8,658 nucleotides of DNA from UBA7236 sp031372705 (GCA_031372705.1 JANMLV010000205.1:1-8658); one strand, 5' to 3'; positions 1-6,232 are shown, counted from the first letter of the stretch. The notes: generated from the letters alone by a model not told the origin. Made by a program: numbers and translations.

Positions 1-563
1 AGGTCAACTTGGGTGGCACTTAACTTATTAAGAGTCTCTTTCTTGCGCGACTTATATTTAGTTATACCCGCAGCTTGTTCAAACAACTTTCTGCGCGAAT
101 TGTCCTTATCATGCAAAATATCATCCAACATACCCAACTCAATAATAGAGTAGGAGTCGGTGCTGATACCCGTATCTAAAAACAGGTTATGAATGTCTTT
201 TAAGCGACAAGTAACCCCGTTTATGCGATATTCGCTCTCACCGGTCTTAAAGTAGTGGCGTGATACCGTTACAGTCGAAAATTCGGTCGCCAACAGGTTC
301 CTGGTATTTTCAAACGTGAGGCTCACCTCCGCCATGCCCGACGATTTTCTGTTTTTGGTTCCGTTGAAAATCAGGTTTTCCATCTTCTCCGTCCGCAAGG
401 CAGTAGGCTTTTGCTCACCCAATACCCACCGAATAGCATCCACCACATTCGATTTTCCGCAACCATTCGGCCCCACAACGCCCGTTATGTTTTCATTAAA
501 ATGGAGCACAGTCTTATCTGCAAAACTCTTAAACCCCTTAATTTCTAATGTGCTTAGTTTCAT
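1..563 (-). CDS. smc: Chromosome segregation protein SMC, N-terminal part
   Basis: This is the N-terminal ATPase head of SMC, the coiled-coil ATPase that with ScpA and ScpB forms bacterial condensin and compacts and segregates the chromosome. The gene begins with ATG at 563 and runs off the left edge, so 187 residues of a protein usually near 1,180 aa are visible. The start MKLSTLEIKGFKSFADKT is typical. Walker A is GPNGCGKSN at residues 31-39, followed by VVDAIRWVLGEQ (40-51). The segment SYSIIELGMLDDIL and the later FEQAAGITKYKSRKKE are the family's conserved blocks leading into the first coiled coil. The signature motif and Walker B lie in the C-terminal head, outside the window. No frameshift is seen. 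It is divergent from the gene at 788, and a likely promoter lies at 582-615. The identification is nearly certain. Confidence 0.97.
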   Translation of the reverse strand, partial: MKLSTLEIKGFKSFADKTVLHFNENITGVVGPNGCGKSNVVDAIRWVLGEQKPTALRTEKMENLIFNGTKNRKSSGMAEVSLTFENTRNLLATEFSTVTVSRHYFKTGESEYRINGVTCRLKDIHNLFLDTGISTDSYSIIELGMLDDILHDKDNSRRKLFEQAAGITKYKSRKKETLNKLSATQVD

Positions 564-581
564 ATTCTTTCCCTTAGGCTA

Positions 582-615
582 CAAAGTAAATGTAATGACT
601 TGCTATCATCAAAAA
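582..615 (-). promoter_or_regulatory. Putative Bacteroidota-type promoter of smc
   Basis: Read on the minus strand, TTTTTG (610-615) is followed after 20 bp by TTACTTTG (582-589), which ends 18 bp before the smc ATG. This resembles the Bacteroidota -33 TTTG / -7 TAnnTTTG pattern with one mismatch in the -7 box. It lies in the 224-bp gap between two divergent genes, where a promoter for smc is expected. No Shine-Dalgarno sequence precedes the ATG. The call rests on motif and position only. Confidence 0.4.
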
Positions 616-775
616 TGAAGTCAAATTAAAATCAACAATCGTGGATAACTTTAACTTGCGTTCACGTTACCGGTTCACCTAAGCAACCTGTTCCGCCCTG
701 AAAACGTCGACTTAGGCTATTGAAAATGACAAAGCAAATGTGCGTATTATATTACCTCGATATACAAAAACTAAC

Positions 776-783
776 TACCTTCG
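776..783 (+). promoter_or_regulatory. Weak -7-like box before the 788 gene
   Basis: TACCTTCG ends four bases before the ATG at 788 and differs from TAnnTTTG by one base. Boxes this close to the start are common in Bacteroidota and imply a very short leader. I see no clear TTG-type -33 element at the right distance upstream, so the call is weak. Confidence 0.25.
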
Positions 784-787
784 TTCC

Positions 788-1294
788 ATGCCAGATTTTG
801 TAAGCTCCATATTAATGCTCCTGTTTTTGATTTTTGTTGTGAACGCAATTGGGCGTTTCTTTAAAAAAATGGTTGGCAAAGGAACCGATGCTAAACCCGG
901 CAACACCAACTCGCCGCAAAAGCCGAAGTCTACTTTTCAGGATATGATGAAAGAGTTCCAAAAAAAGATGGAAGAAGCTCAAACAGGTCAAAATATTCCA
1001 CCATATGCCCAGCCTGAAGTAGTTGTTGCAGCACCTAAAAAACCGGTGGTTAAACAACAGCAAACAATTGTTAGGCATATTGAAACAGGCGAGGAGAAGG
1101 AAAGAAAAGCGCACGCAGAATATCAACAATTTATTCGTCAAGAACGCAAAAAAGAACACGACGCCGAAGAGAGCCGACTCACCAATAAAATTTACGCCAT
1201 AAAAAGTCATGAGGAAGAAGTAACAGAACCATTCGAACTCGATTTGCGCAATGCAATTATCGGCAGCATTATTTTAGAACGTCGTTATTCGTAA
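788..1294 (+). CDS. Small membrane-anchored hypothetical protein
   Basis: This encodes a 168-aa protein of unknown function. Residues 4-20 (FVSSILMLLFLIFVVNA) form one hydrophobic segment followed by RFFKKMVGK, so the protein is probably anchored by its N-terminus with the basic side in the cytoplasm. Residues 31-100 are low-complexity, rich in Lys, Pro and Gln, and contain a charged helix (QDMMKEFQKKMEEAQ). Residues 101-145 are a highly charged helical stretch. The tail FELDLRNAIIGSIILERRY resembles a conserved C-terminal motif that I associate from memory with small Bacteroidota proteins. An in-frame ATG at 740 would add 16 residues (beginning MRIILPRYTKTNY) before the hydrophobic anchor; 788 is preferred because it puts the anchor at the N-terminus and follows a -7-like box. 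The last 10 bp overlap the end of lysC on the other strand. The coding call is good; the function is unknown. Confidence 0.8.
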   Translation: MPDFVSSILMLLFLIFVVNAIGRFFKKMVGKGTDAKPGNTNSPQKPKSTFQDMMKEFQKKMEEAQTGQNIPPYAQPEVVVAAPKKPVVKQQQTIVRHIETGEEKERKAHAEYQQFIRQERKKEHDAEESRLTNKIYAIKSHEEEVTEPFELDLRNAIIGSIILERRYS

Positions 1295-2532
1295 AGAAAC
1301 TGAACAGTATTTCTTGTTTGTTGCTCCAACAAAACAGTTTTGCCTTCTGTCAATTTTAATAAAATATGCGCATTGTAATGTCTTACCGTTAGCAATTGCA
1401 AATTATTATTTTCTTTAAGCGCAACTTCCGTATAAACCGCGCGCAATTCATTAACAACCGGTTCAATTAAATACTTATTGTAATCTACCACAACGGACAC
1501 CGATTGTGCAGCAATTTGAATTACGTTAATCCGCAATTTATGCTTTAAAAAGATGGCATAAATATTTGCCATTTGCATCTCACCAACAAACGTACTTTTT
1601 GACGGCACAATAGATATTAATGTCTGATTACTTTTATGCATAATAACCGGCGGATAAGCAATAAATTTATCGTTCGTTTTAATTACGGTTCCCGCTAATT
1701 CGGGATGCAAAAACGATTTTACATACAGCGGAATCGTCTTTATTTGCAAGGGTTGTATCGTTTTCGGGTGAATTACAGATGCGCCGTAATAAGTCATTTC
1801 AATGGCTTCGTAATACGTGAGCTCAGGTAATTTAACCGCATCAGTAAATAATTTAGGGTCGGCATTTAAAACACCCGGCACATCCTTCCAAATCCAGAGT
1901 CCTGATGCATCTAAACAAGCAGAAAAAATAGCACCTGTATAATCGGAACCTTCACGACCTAAAGTAGTGGTGTAACCGTTCATCGTGCTGCCAATAAAAC
2001 CTTGTGTAACAATGTGACCTTTTTGTAAAAGCGAAGGTATTTTTGTAGCTATATTTTCGGTGGTCGATTCCCAATCAACTATACCTGCTTGCCAAGTGTC
2101 ATCCGTTAAAATTAAGGTGCGTGCATCCACCCAAGTATTGGTAATAGTAATGCTATTTAAATAGCTGCTTAAAATGCTCGACGAAATTAATTCCCCAACC
2201 GATACTATTTGATCATAATATTTAGGGAAAGGCATTTTCCGATTGCCCTCAATATGTTCAATAATTAAATCGATAAAATAATTGAGCTCAACATGAATAT
2301 TTAAATCGTGAATAATGGTTGCATGATACTCCCGCAATGTAGTTAACGCATCGTTATAATTTTTGCCATCGTAGCCAAGCTTAACAATAGTTTCCAATGC
2401 ATTGGTAGTTTTACCCATTGCCGAAACAATTATCACGATATTTTCACCCGGAAATCGGTTAATAATGGTGCCTACATTTCTAACCCCATCAGCATCTTTT
2501 ACCGATGCGCCACCAAACTTAAAAACATTCAT
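1285..2532 (-). CDS. lysC: Aspartokinase (monofunctional)
   Basis: This enzyme phosphorylates L-aspartate to 4-phospho-L-aspartate, the first step towards lysine, threonine, methionine and diaminopimelate, in the cytoplasm. The 415-aa protein begins MNVFKFGGASV, the family's N-terminal nucleotide-binding signature (KFGGAS, residues 5-10). Other family blocks are VSAMGKTTN (36-44), TLGREGSDYTGA (190-201, with Glu where many enzymes have Gly), WKDVPGVLNADP (215-226) and YGASVIHPKTIQP (249-261). Residues from about 300 to the end form the C-terminal regulatory region with ACT-type domains, suggesting feedback control by an end-product amino acid. No homoserine dehydrogenase domain is fused. The start is ATG at 2532, five bases after a TATCTTTG box. 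The acetyltransferase gene upstream ends 54 bp before this start on the same strand, so the two may form an operon. The gene overlaps the 788-1294 gene tail to tail by 10 bp. Confidence 0.96.
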   Translation of the reverse strand: MNVFKFGGASVKDADGVRNVGTIINRFPGENIVIIVSAMGKTTNALETIVKLGYDGKNYNDALTTLREYHATIIHDLNIHVELNYFIDLIIEHIEGNRKMPFPKYYDQIVSVGELISSSILSSYLNSITITNTWVDARTLILTDDTWQAGIVDWESTTENIATKIPSLLQKGHIVTQGFIGSTMNGYTTTLGREGSDYTGAIFSACLDASGLWIWKDVPGVLNADPKLFTDAVKLPELTYYEAIEMTYYGASVIHPKTIQPLQIKTIPLYVKSFLHPELAGTVIKTNDKFIAYPPVIMHKSNQTLISIVPSKSTFVGEMQMANIYAIFLKHKLRINVIQIAAQSVSVVVDYNKYLIEPVVNELRAVYTEVALKENNNLQLLTVRHYNAHILLKLTEGKTVLLEQQTRNTVQFLYE

Positions 2533-2536
2533 GCCG

Positions 2537-2544
2537 CAAAGATA
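2537..2544 (-). promoter_or_regulatory. Putative -7 promoter box of lysC
   Basis: On the minus strand TATCTTTG is an exact match to the Bacteroidota -7 consensus TAnnTTTG and ends four bases before the lysC ATG. It lies in the 54-bp gap behind the acetyltransferase gene, so lysC may have its own promoter in addition to read-through. I do not see a convincing -33 TTG at the expected distance, which limits confidence. Confidence 0.4.
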
Positions 2545-2586
2545 ATTGCGTTACATTTATATCCGCTCGATTGCGTGTTTAAATTT

Positions 2587-3039
2587 TTATATCGGAATTG
2601 CCAATCGGCAGGTAATCCAATCTGTTTGGAATTTGGATTGATATTTTTCATAAAATTTTATGGCAGGTTCATTCCAATCCAGCACCTGCCATTTCAAAAA
2701 TGTATTCAATTTTGTTGCTTCGCCTACAACCGCTTCAAAAAGTAATTTACCAAATCCCATTCCTCTGTAGCGCTCATCCACCACAAAATCTTCCAACCAA
2801 ACATAAGGCCCCTTCCAAGTAGAATAGGCAGTATAATACAATGCCATGCCAACTATTTCGCCGGTCGCAGTAGCTTCGGCAACAATCACATCAAATTTAT
2901 TCAACTCAAAATCCCGCACATAATCGCCGGCCGTAGTAATCACCTCCTCCGCCGCTTTTTCATAAACCGCCAATTGTTGCACCAACCCATGAACGGCATA
3001 CATATCGGCACTTGTGGCTTTTCTGATTTGAATTTGCAT
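2587..3039 (-). CDS. GNAT N-acetyltransferase, SSAT-like
   Basis: This is a 150-aa acetyl-CoA-dependent N-acetyltransferase of the GNAT fold, closest in appearance to spermidine/spermine (diamine) N-acetyltransferases. The N-terminal IQIRKATSADM is the usual first strand and helix. Motif A is LEDFVVDERYRGMGFGKLL (82-100), whose R-G-x-G-x-G loop binds the acetyl-CoA pyrophosphate. WQVLDWNEPAIKFYEKYQ (117-134) matches the SSAT-type motif B, with Asn and Tyr in the acetyl-CoA and catalytic region. The length is normal for a single-domain GNAT. The start is ATG at 3039. The gene lies 54 bp upstream of lysC on the same strand, but no metabolic link between the two is evident. The fold is certain; the substrate (polyamine, thialysine or another amine) is inferred only from similarity. 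Confidence 0.92.
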   Translation of the reverse strand: MQIQIRKATSADMYAVHGLVQQLAVYEKAAEEVITTAGDYVRDFELNKFDVIVAEATATGEIVGMALYYTAYSTWKGPYVWLEDFVVDERYRGMGFGKLLFEAVVGEATKLNTFLKWQVLDWNEPAIKFYEKYQSKFQTDWITCRLAIPI

Positions 3040-3097
3040 GGGGTAAAAATAAGGGGAAAATGAGAAATGTTGTGGGTGAGGGGGTGGGGAATTGAAA
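3038..3097 (+). other. Cytosine-free, G-rich tract
   Basis: This 60-nt stretch, beginning at the acetyltransferase start and reaching into the intergenic region, contains no cytosine on the plus strand and about 26 guanines, ending in clustered G-runs near 3074-3089. The minus strand is therefore a C-rich leader just upstream of the acetyltransferase ATG. No known motif is recognised. A second tract of the same kind lies at 3401-3487. Confidence 0.6.
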
Positions 3098-3129
3098 CGA
3101 TGTGGAGATATAAACTTGTTCTACTTCAG
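3088..3129 (+). repeat. 42-bp direct repeat, copy 1
   Basis: This is the first copy of a 42-bp direct repeat; the second is at 3201-3242, 113 bp away. The copies differ at only 3 positions (bases 11, 14 and 17), and the last 25 bases, from GAGATATAAAC to CTACTTCAG, are identical. The 3' end of this copy forms the left arm of the hairpin at 3123-3146. It is probably part of a dispersed intergenic repeat family, but only these two copies are visible here. Confidence 0.85.
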
Positions 3130-3146
3130 CGACGCAGTCCTGAAGT
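3123..3146 (+). repeat. Hairpin with bulged C and GCA triloop
   Basis: ACTTCAG (3123-3129) pairs with CTGAAGT (3140-3146). After one bulged C (3130), GAC pairs with GTC, leaving a GCA triloop. The result is a 10-bp stem with one bulge. The perfect palindrome GAACTAGTTC follows directly at 3147-3156, and CCTGAA (3139-3144) can also pair with TTCAGG (3154-3159), so two folds compete. The shape recalls REP-like intergenic palindromes. No T-run follows, so a terminator is unlikely. Confidence 0.65.
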
Positions 3147-3200
3147 GAACTAGTTCAGGTTTGTGTGAATTGTATGGAAAACGAATTAGATGAAGAGTGC

Positions 3201-3242
3201 GGAATTGAAAAGACGTCGAGATATAAACTTGTTCTACTTCAG
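3201..3242 (+). repeat. 42-bp direct repeat, copy 2
   Basis: This is the second copy of the repeat at 3088-3129, identical at 39 of 42 positions. It is followed by GAGAGCAGG rather than by the hairpin arm that follows copy 1, so the second copy lacks the palindrome. Confidence 0.85.
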
Positions 3243-3282
3243 GAGAGCAGGAACATTGTTGATCCACTGGCAATGCGTGCCT

Positions 3283-3330
3283 GCTTTACGCTGCAAGCTT
3301 TGCTGAAAAAGCAAAGGCTTTACGCTGCAA
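3283..3330 (+). repeat. Direct 14-mer pair flanking a hairpin
   Basis: GCTTTACGCTGCAA occurs at 3283-3296 and again at 3317-3330. Between and partly within these copies, AAGCTTTGCT (3295-3304) pairs with AGCAAAGGCTT (3310-3320) in a 10-bp stem with one bulged G and a GAAAA loop. This is a compact structured element in otherwise gene-free DNA. There is no T-run, and no gene ends close by that it would terminate. Confidence 0.6.
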
Positions 3331-3400
3331 TCAGGGCTAATCGGAAATTTATTGGAAACTTTAGTAATCAATTTTCGTAGTGTTTGTGTTAGGTTGTGAC

Positions 3401-3487
3401 AGGGTAGATTGTGGGAAAGATTGAGGAATTTGGGTAGGAGTGTTTATTGGTGGGGATTATGGGTAATGGATGGTTAGGGAAATGTGA
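3401..3487 (+). other. 87-nt cytosine-free, G-rich tract
   Basis: No cytosine occurs on the plus strand for 87 nt, while about 37 bases are guanine, including several GGG and GGGG runs (3402-3404, 3413-3415, 3432-3434, 3452-3455, 3461-3463, 3477-3479). Loops between the G-runs are mostly too long for a classic G-quadruplex. The tract lies upstream of the two-gene unit at 3696. The rest of the gap (3488-3695) is G-over-C skewed but otherwise unremarkable, and I found no convincing promoter in it. Confidence 0.6.
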
Positions 3488-3695
3488 CAAGGAGGAGGTT
3501 AACGGTTTTCGGTGAATTTGAAAATTCTGATTGGAAAGGTAGGGATGGATTGGTATTTTTGATATTGGATGGGGTAAAGTTCGTTTATTAAGACAAATTG
3601 GCGTCATAGGGGATGTAAAAAGTGCACCGATAAGCAAGTTACAGACAATTGAAAAGACCGACATAACAACAAATTAAAAACATTAATTAAAAAAT

Positions 3696-4898
3696 ATGAT
3701 AGCAATCAAATCAATTTTAAAAGACGAAAGAATAAATGCGTATAATGTATTGATTGAAATATCTATTAACGAATATCTTAAGTTCGCCAAAAACGTCATT
3801 GACAATAATGAATTCCAAAGAAAGAAAGTAATAAAATCTAAAATAAAAGAGATTCTCAAAGACGACCTTCTGAGAAATTGCTTAATTCCTTCTATCGTTC
3901 TTGCAGTGTCAAACGAAAATATTAAGACTATAAAGGATGAAAATGATACGCAAACATCCAAAGAGATTATAAATAATGCAATTGGTTCCAATGAAATCCT
4001 AATTATTGATGGATTGCAAAGAACATATGTGCTTTTAAACTTGGAGGAAGATTTAATCAAAAATGGTGATGAAGATGCTTTGAAAAAACTTTACAAGCAT
4101 AAAATACGAGCAGAAGTCTATTTGGGTTTAAACAGAATTGGCTTATTATATCGAATGATAACTCTCAATACAGGACAAACAACTATGTCTACTAGACATT
4201 TGATGGAAATTTTATACCTTGATTATGCTAGAATTGGAGTAAATGGAATAAAACTAATCAAGGACAAAGAAGAGACTCAAATTAGTTTGAATACAGATGA
4301 ATTCAGTTTCAAAACAATTTTAGATGGATTCAATTCATATCTTGAAAAAAACGAAAGCTTAATCGAGAGGACAGAAATCTTAGACAATATTAAGAGTCTT
4401 GACGTTATTAAGGATGAAGAAATTAATAAGGACTTATTTAAAGACTTTCTCCTTATATATAAAGTAATGCTTGATCAATTAGTTTTAAAAACAAATTCTT
4501 GGAAATATAATACTGACAACATACAAGATCAGGCGTTGAAATTGAATACTAACGCATTTGGGAAATCTATTCTAGATATATTCAAAAAGTCACAAGCTTT
4601 AACTGGTTTTGGAGCAGCTATTGGTCATTTAAAGGAAGCAAAAACTTTAAATTTAACTGACATTCAGAGGATGTTACCCAACATTACAGCCGAGAATGAT
4701 GATTGGAATACTGCTTTATGTCATCTCTTGAAGCAGCTTGACTTAGTAAAAGAAAAATCAAAAAAAATTGGAAATGACCAGCGGTATTTTTTTAAATTTT
4801 TCTTCCGTGGATTGTTAAATCCTGACTCTGACCAATATCTAAATTTCAACAAATCTTCAGACTTCGCTTTTAATCGAACCAGAGAAGATAAATTCTAG
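3696..4898 (+). CDS. DGQHR/ParB-like hypothetical protein (IDGLQRT motif)
   Basis: This encodes a 400-aa cytoplasmic protein that I cannot assign to a named family. The most telling segment is EILIIDGLQRTYVLLNLEED (residues 100-119), which resembles the DGQHR/DGQQR signature of DndB-like, ParB-like and DUF262 proteins (a hydrophobic strand, then Asp-Gly-x-Gln-Arg). TLNTGQTTMSTRHLMEIL (156-173) resembles the Asn-Thr-x-Gln block that follows in those families. The rest is mainly helical and charged, with no signal peptide or membrane segment. The ATG at 3696 follows an A-rich leader without a Shine-Dalgarno sequence. The base composition is much more AT-rich than that of the smc-lysC side. The stop is 5 bp before the next ATG, so the two genes are very likely translated from one message. 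By analogy the role may be DNA-related or defensive; this is inference. Coding status is secure. Confidence 0.75.
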   Translation: MIAIKSILKDERINAYNVLIEISINEYLKFAKNVIDNNEFQRKKVIKSKIKEILKDDLLRNCLIPSIVLAVSNENIKTIKDENDTQTSKEIINNAIGSNEILIIDGLQRTYVLLNLEEDLIKNGDEDALKKLYKHKIRAEVYLGLNRIGLLYRMITLNTGQTTMSTRHLMEILYLDYARIGVNGIKLIKDKEETQISLNTDEFSFKTILDGFNSYLEKNESLIERTEILDNIKSLDVIKDEEINKDLFKDFLLIYKVMLDQLVLKTNSWKYNTDNIQDQALKLNTNAFGKSILDIFKKSQALTGFGAAIGHLKEAKTLNLTDIQRMLPNITAENDDWNTALCHLLKQLDLVKEKSKKIGNDQRYFFKFFFRGLLNPDSDQYLNFNKSSDFAFNRTREDKF

Positions 4899-4903
4899 TT
4901 CAA

Positions 4904-5902
4904 ATGCTAATAATAAAAGATACTCTTCCATCAACTGATACTCATGAATTTAAACTGTCAAGCGTTTTTATTGATAGTAAAATTTCATTTGAACTTAAAA
5001 GTGATACTTATGAAGGCGTGAGTATAAATTTCACATTAGAATACCCTAAAGCAAAAATACCTACAGGTTATTCTGTAACTGTTCATCTATTTAAAAACAA
5101 GCAATTTTCACAAAAGGATATTATTGATTTAAGAGTGAAAGAAATTTCAAACAATAGTGGTAAAATCGGCTATTTTATTCGTCTAGATGCACTATTTGAA
5201 AAGGAAGTCTTACAATTAAATCCCCACATATACCCATATGCTTATTACGCAATAGAACATCTCTTTTCGTCAGAAATTAGCTTACAAACCAAATCTTATG
5301 AACTAAATTCAAGCCCACCGCTTATTAGTGATTTTTTTGATGACGAAACAATTATTTTAGTTATATGCAATGAGTATGCAAATGTTTTAAATGATTTCAC
5401 AATATCAAATTATTTAGCACCATTATTTTTAAGTGGATTTGTGAAGTTTGAAAACACAAAAGGAATTGACGTTTTTAACGAAAATGAATTAATAAAAAAT
5501 AATTTTGATAGCATTAGGCGCATTGCAAGACCCGATGGCGCTTATGTTCTAAAACTTACGTCACCAATAGAACTGTTAACAAAAGAAACTTTCATACCAT
5601 ATTTATATCAATATCTATTACAGTATAAAAGTGACACAATAACTAGATTCATTACCTTATATCAAATTATTGAAATCGCTATTTCAAAAATATTTCATTT
5701 AAAAGTTCAAACTAAAGTGTGTGCCAATTTAAATAGTTTGACGAGTTTCCAACTAAAAGAATTTCTTGGAGACATACAAAAAGAAAAATCACGAATAATT
5801 GCCTTATTTAATGATTACGCGCGGCCAACTGAACCTTTAGAAAGCCAACTTAAAGATGCAATCAAGGATTTTTTCATACATGTCATAGACCCGGTAGTGT
5901 AA
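4904..5902 (+). CDS. HEPN-like partner protein, truncated by an insertion
   Basis: This encodes a 332-aa protein of unrecognised family, the second gene of the unit, 5 bp after the stop of the first. The N-terminal half is rich in beta-strand-like segments; residues 230-330 are helical (for example RFITLYQIIEIAISKIFHLK and QLKEFLGDIQKEKSRIIALF). The present end, FFIHVIDPVV, is not natural: PVV-stop is read from a 94-bp insert. Joining the two GACCC copies at 5888 and 5982 continues the frame as VIDPDYSDPVKNAQFTLADI and then YDYRNKLVHNYR, giving 396 residues. The recovered tail contains RNKLVH, an Rx4H motif as in HEPN ribonucleases, at reconstructed residues 351-356. The protein as it stands lacks that motif and may be inactive. 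It is very AT-rich like its partner. The likely intact role, a HEPN-type effector beside a DGQHR-like protein, is inference. Confidence 0.7.
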   Translation: MLIIKDTLPSTDTHEFKLSSVFIDSKISFELKSDTYEGVSINFTLEYPKAKIPTGYSVTVHLFKNKQFSQKDIIDLRVKEISNNSGKIGYFIRLDALFEKEVLQLNPHIYPYAYYAIEHLFSSEISLQTKSYELNSSPPLISDFFDDETIILVICNEYANVLNDFTISNYLAPLFLSGFVKFENTKGIDVFNENELIKNNFDSIRRIARPDGAYVLKLTSPIELLTKETFIPYLYQYLLQYKSDTITRFITLYQIIEIAISKIFHLKVQTKVCANLNSLTSFQLKEFLGDIQKEKSRIIALFNDYARPTEPLESQLKDAIKDFFIHVIDPVV

Positions 5903-5981
5903 AATAAACTGTGTCAAAGTTGTTTTCATATTGGGTAATGTCAACCGGAGCGAAGTTCTTGGGTAAAAATATTGGGGGCTC
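5888..5981 (-). mobile_element. 94-bp insertion, possible IS256-family end remnant
   Basis: The GACCC at 5888-5892 is repeated at 5982-5986, bounding an 89-bp insert (5893-5981). Deleting 94 bp restores the reading frame of the interrupted gene. The left part, GTGTAAAATAAACTGTGTCA (5897-5916), recalls IS256-family terminal repeats from memory. On the minus strand a short frame reads GRAPNIFTQELRSG-stop, with the stop at 5941-5943, about 48 bp before the left end, as expected if this is the last bit of a transposase gene plus its terminal repeat. No matching opposite terminal repeat is seen, and the 5-bp duplication is shorter than usual for IS256, so this would be a decayed or internally deleted copy. 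The presence of an insert is well supported; the family is tentative. Confidence 0.5.
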
Positions 5982-6188
5982 GACCCTGACTATTCCGACC
6001 CAGTTAAAAATGCACAGTTTACATTAGCAGATATTTTTTATGACTATAGAAACAAACTGGTTCATAATTACAGACTTATTCATACGCCTGGAATTGATAA
6101 CCGATTGACACAAAATAAAATGGAATTAATTAACGATTTAACAGAAATATTTATTTCACAAATCATTTCTAATTTCAAAGCCGTATAG
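5982..6188 (+). pseudogene. Detached C-terminus of the 4904 gene with Rx4H motif
   Basis: In a frame one base off from the 332-aa gene, this stretch reads 68 codons beginning DPDYSDPVKNAQFTLADIF, then YDYRNKLVHNYR, and ending with TAG at 6186-6188. It has no start codon and is open only back to TAA at 5964. RNKLVH fits the HEPN Rx4-6H pattern, in which Arg and His are the RNase residues, and the Asn after Arg is also typical. The two pieces join without any gap once the 94-bp insert is removed. It is unlikely to be translated now unless read-through or excision occurs. Confidence 0.65.
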
Positions 6189-6232
6189 ACTTAAATGATT
6201 TAATCGCCATAAAAGAATTGGGATACATCTAA
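6173..6232 (+). pseudogene. Possible frameshifted protein tail (RIDLNDLIAIKELGYI)
   Basis: Overlapping the end of the detached C-terminus, the original frame of the 4904 gene reads FQSRIDLNDLIAIKELGYI-stop. This has the composition of real protein and could be the true C-terminus after a further frameshift near 6171-6180. Alternatively it may be a scrap of another gene, since DLIAIKE-type endings occur in nucleotidyltransferase-like proteins. It has no start codon. The remaining gap to 6380 shows no gene. Confidence 0.25.

Noticed and set aside
316..618. 100-codon open frame on the plus strand
   Set aside because: It lies antisense to the smc Walker A region, whose protein is unmistakable.
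812..1210. 132-codon open frame on the minus strand
   Set aside because: It is the antisense shadow of the 788-1294 gene, Phe- and Leu-rich because the sense strand is Lys- and Glu-rich.
3165..3380. 71-codon open frame on the plus strand
   Set aside because: It runs through the second 42-bp repeat, the 14-mer repeats and the hairpin; its translation shows no family features, and its start has no supporting signal.
3402..3479. G-quadruplex
   Set aside because: The GGG runs are separated by loops mostly longer than seven bases, so a classic quadruplex is not supported.
3389..3664. 91-codon open frame on the minus strand
   Set aside because: It owes its length to the cytosine-free tract, which removes stop codons on that strand; the Pro-, Ser- and Asn-rich translation resembles no family.
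3683..4060. 125-codon open frame on the minus strand
   Set aside because: It is antisense to the IDGLQRT gene, which is the clearly coding strand.
6011..6026. Right-hand inverted repeat of the insert (TGCACAGTTTACATT versus GTGTAAAATAAACTGTGTCA)
   Set aside because: The similarity is partial, and this sequence codes for NAQFTL in the repaired protein, beyond the second GACCC copy, so it belongs to the host gene.
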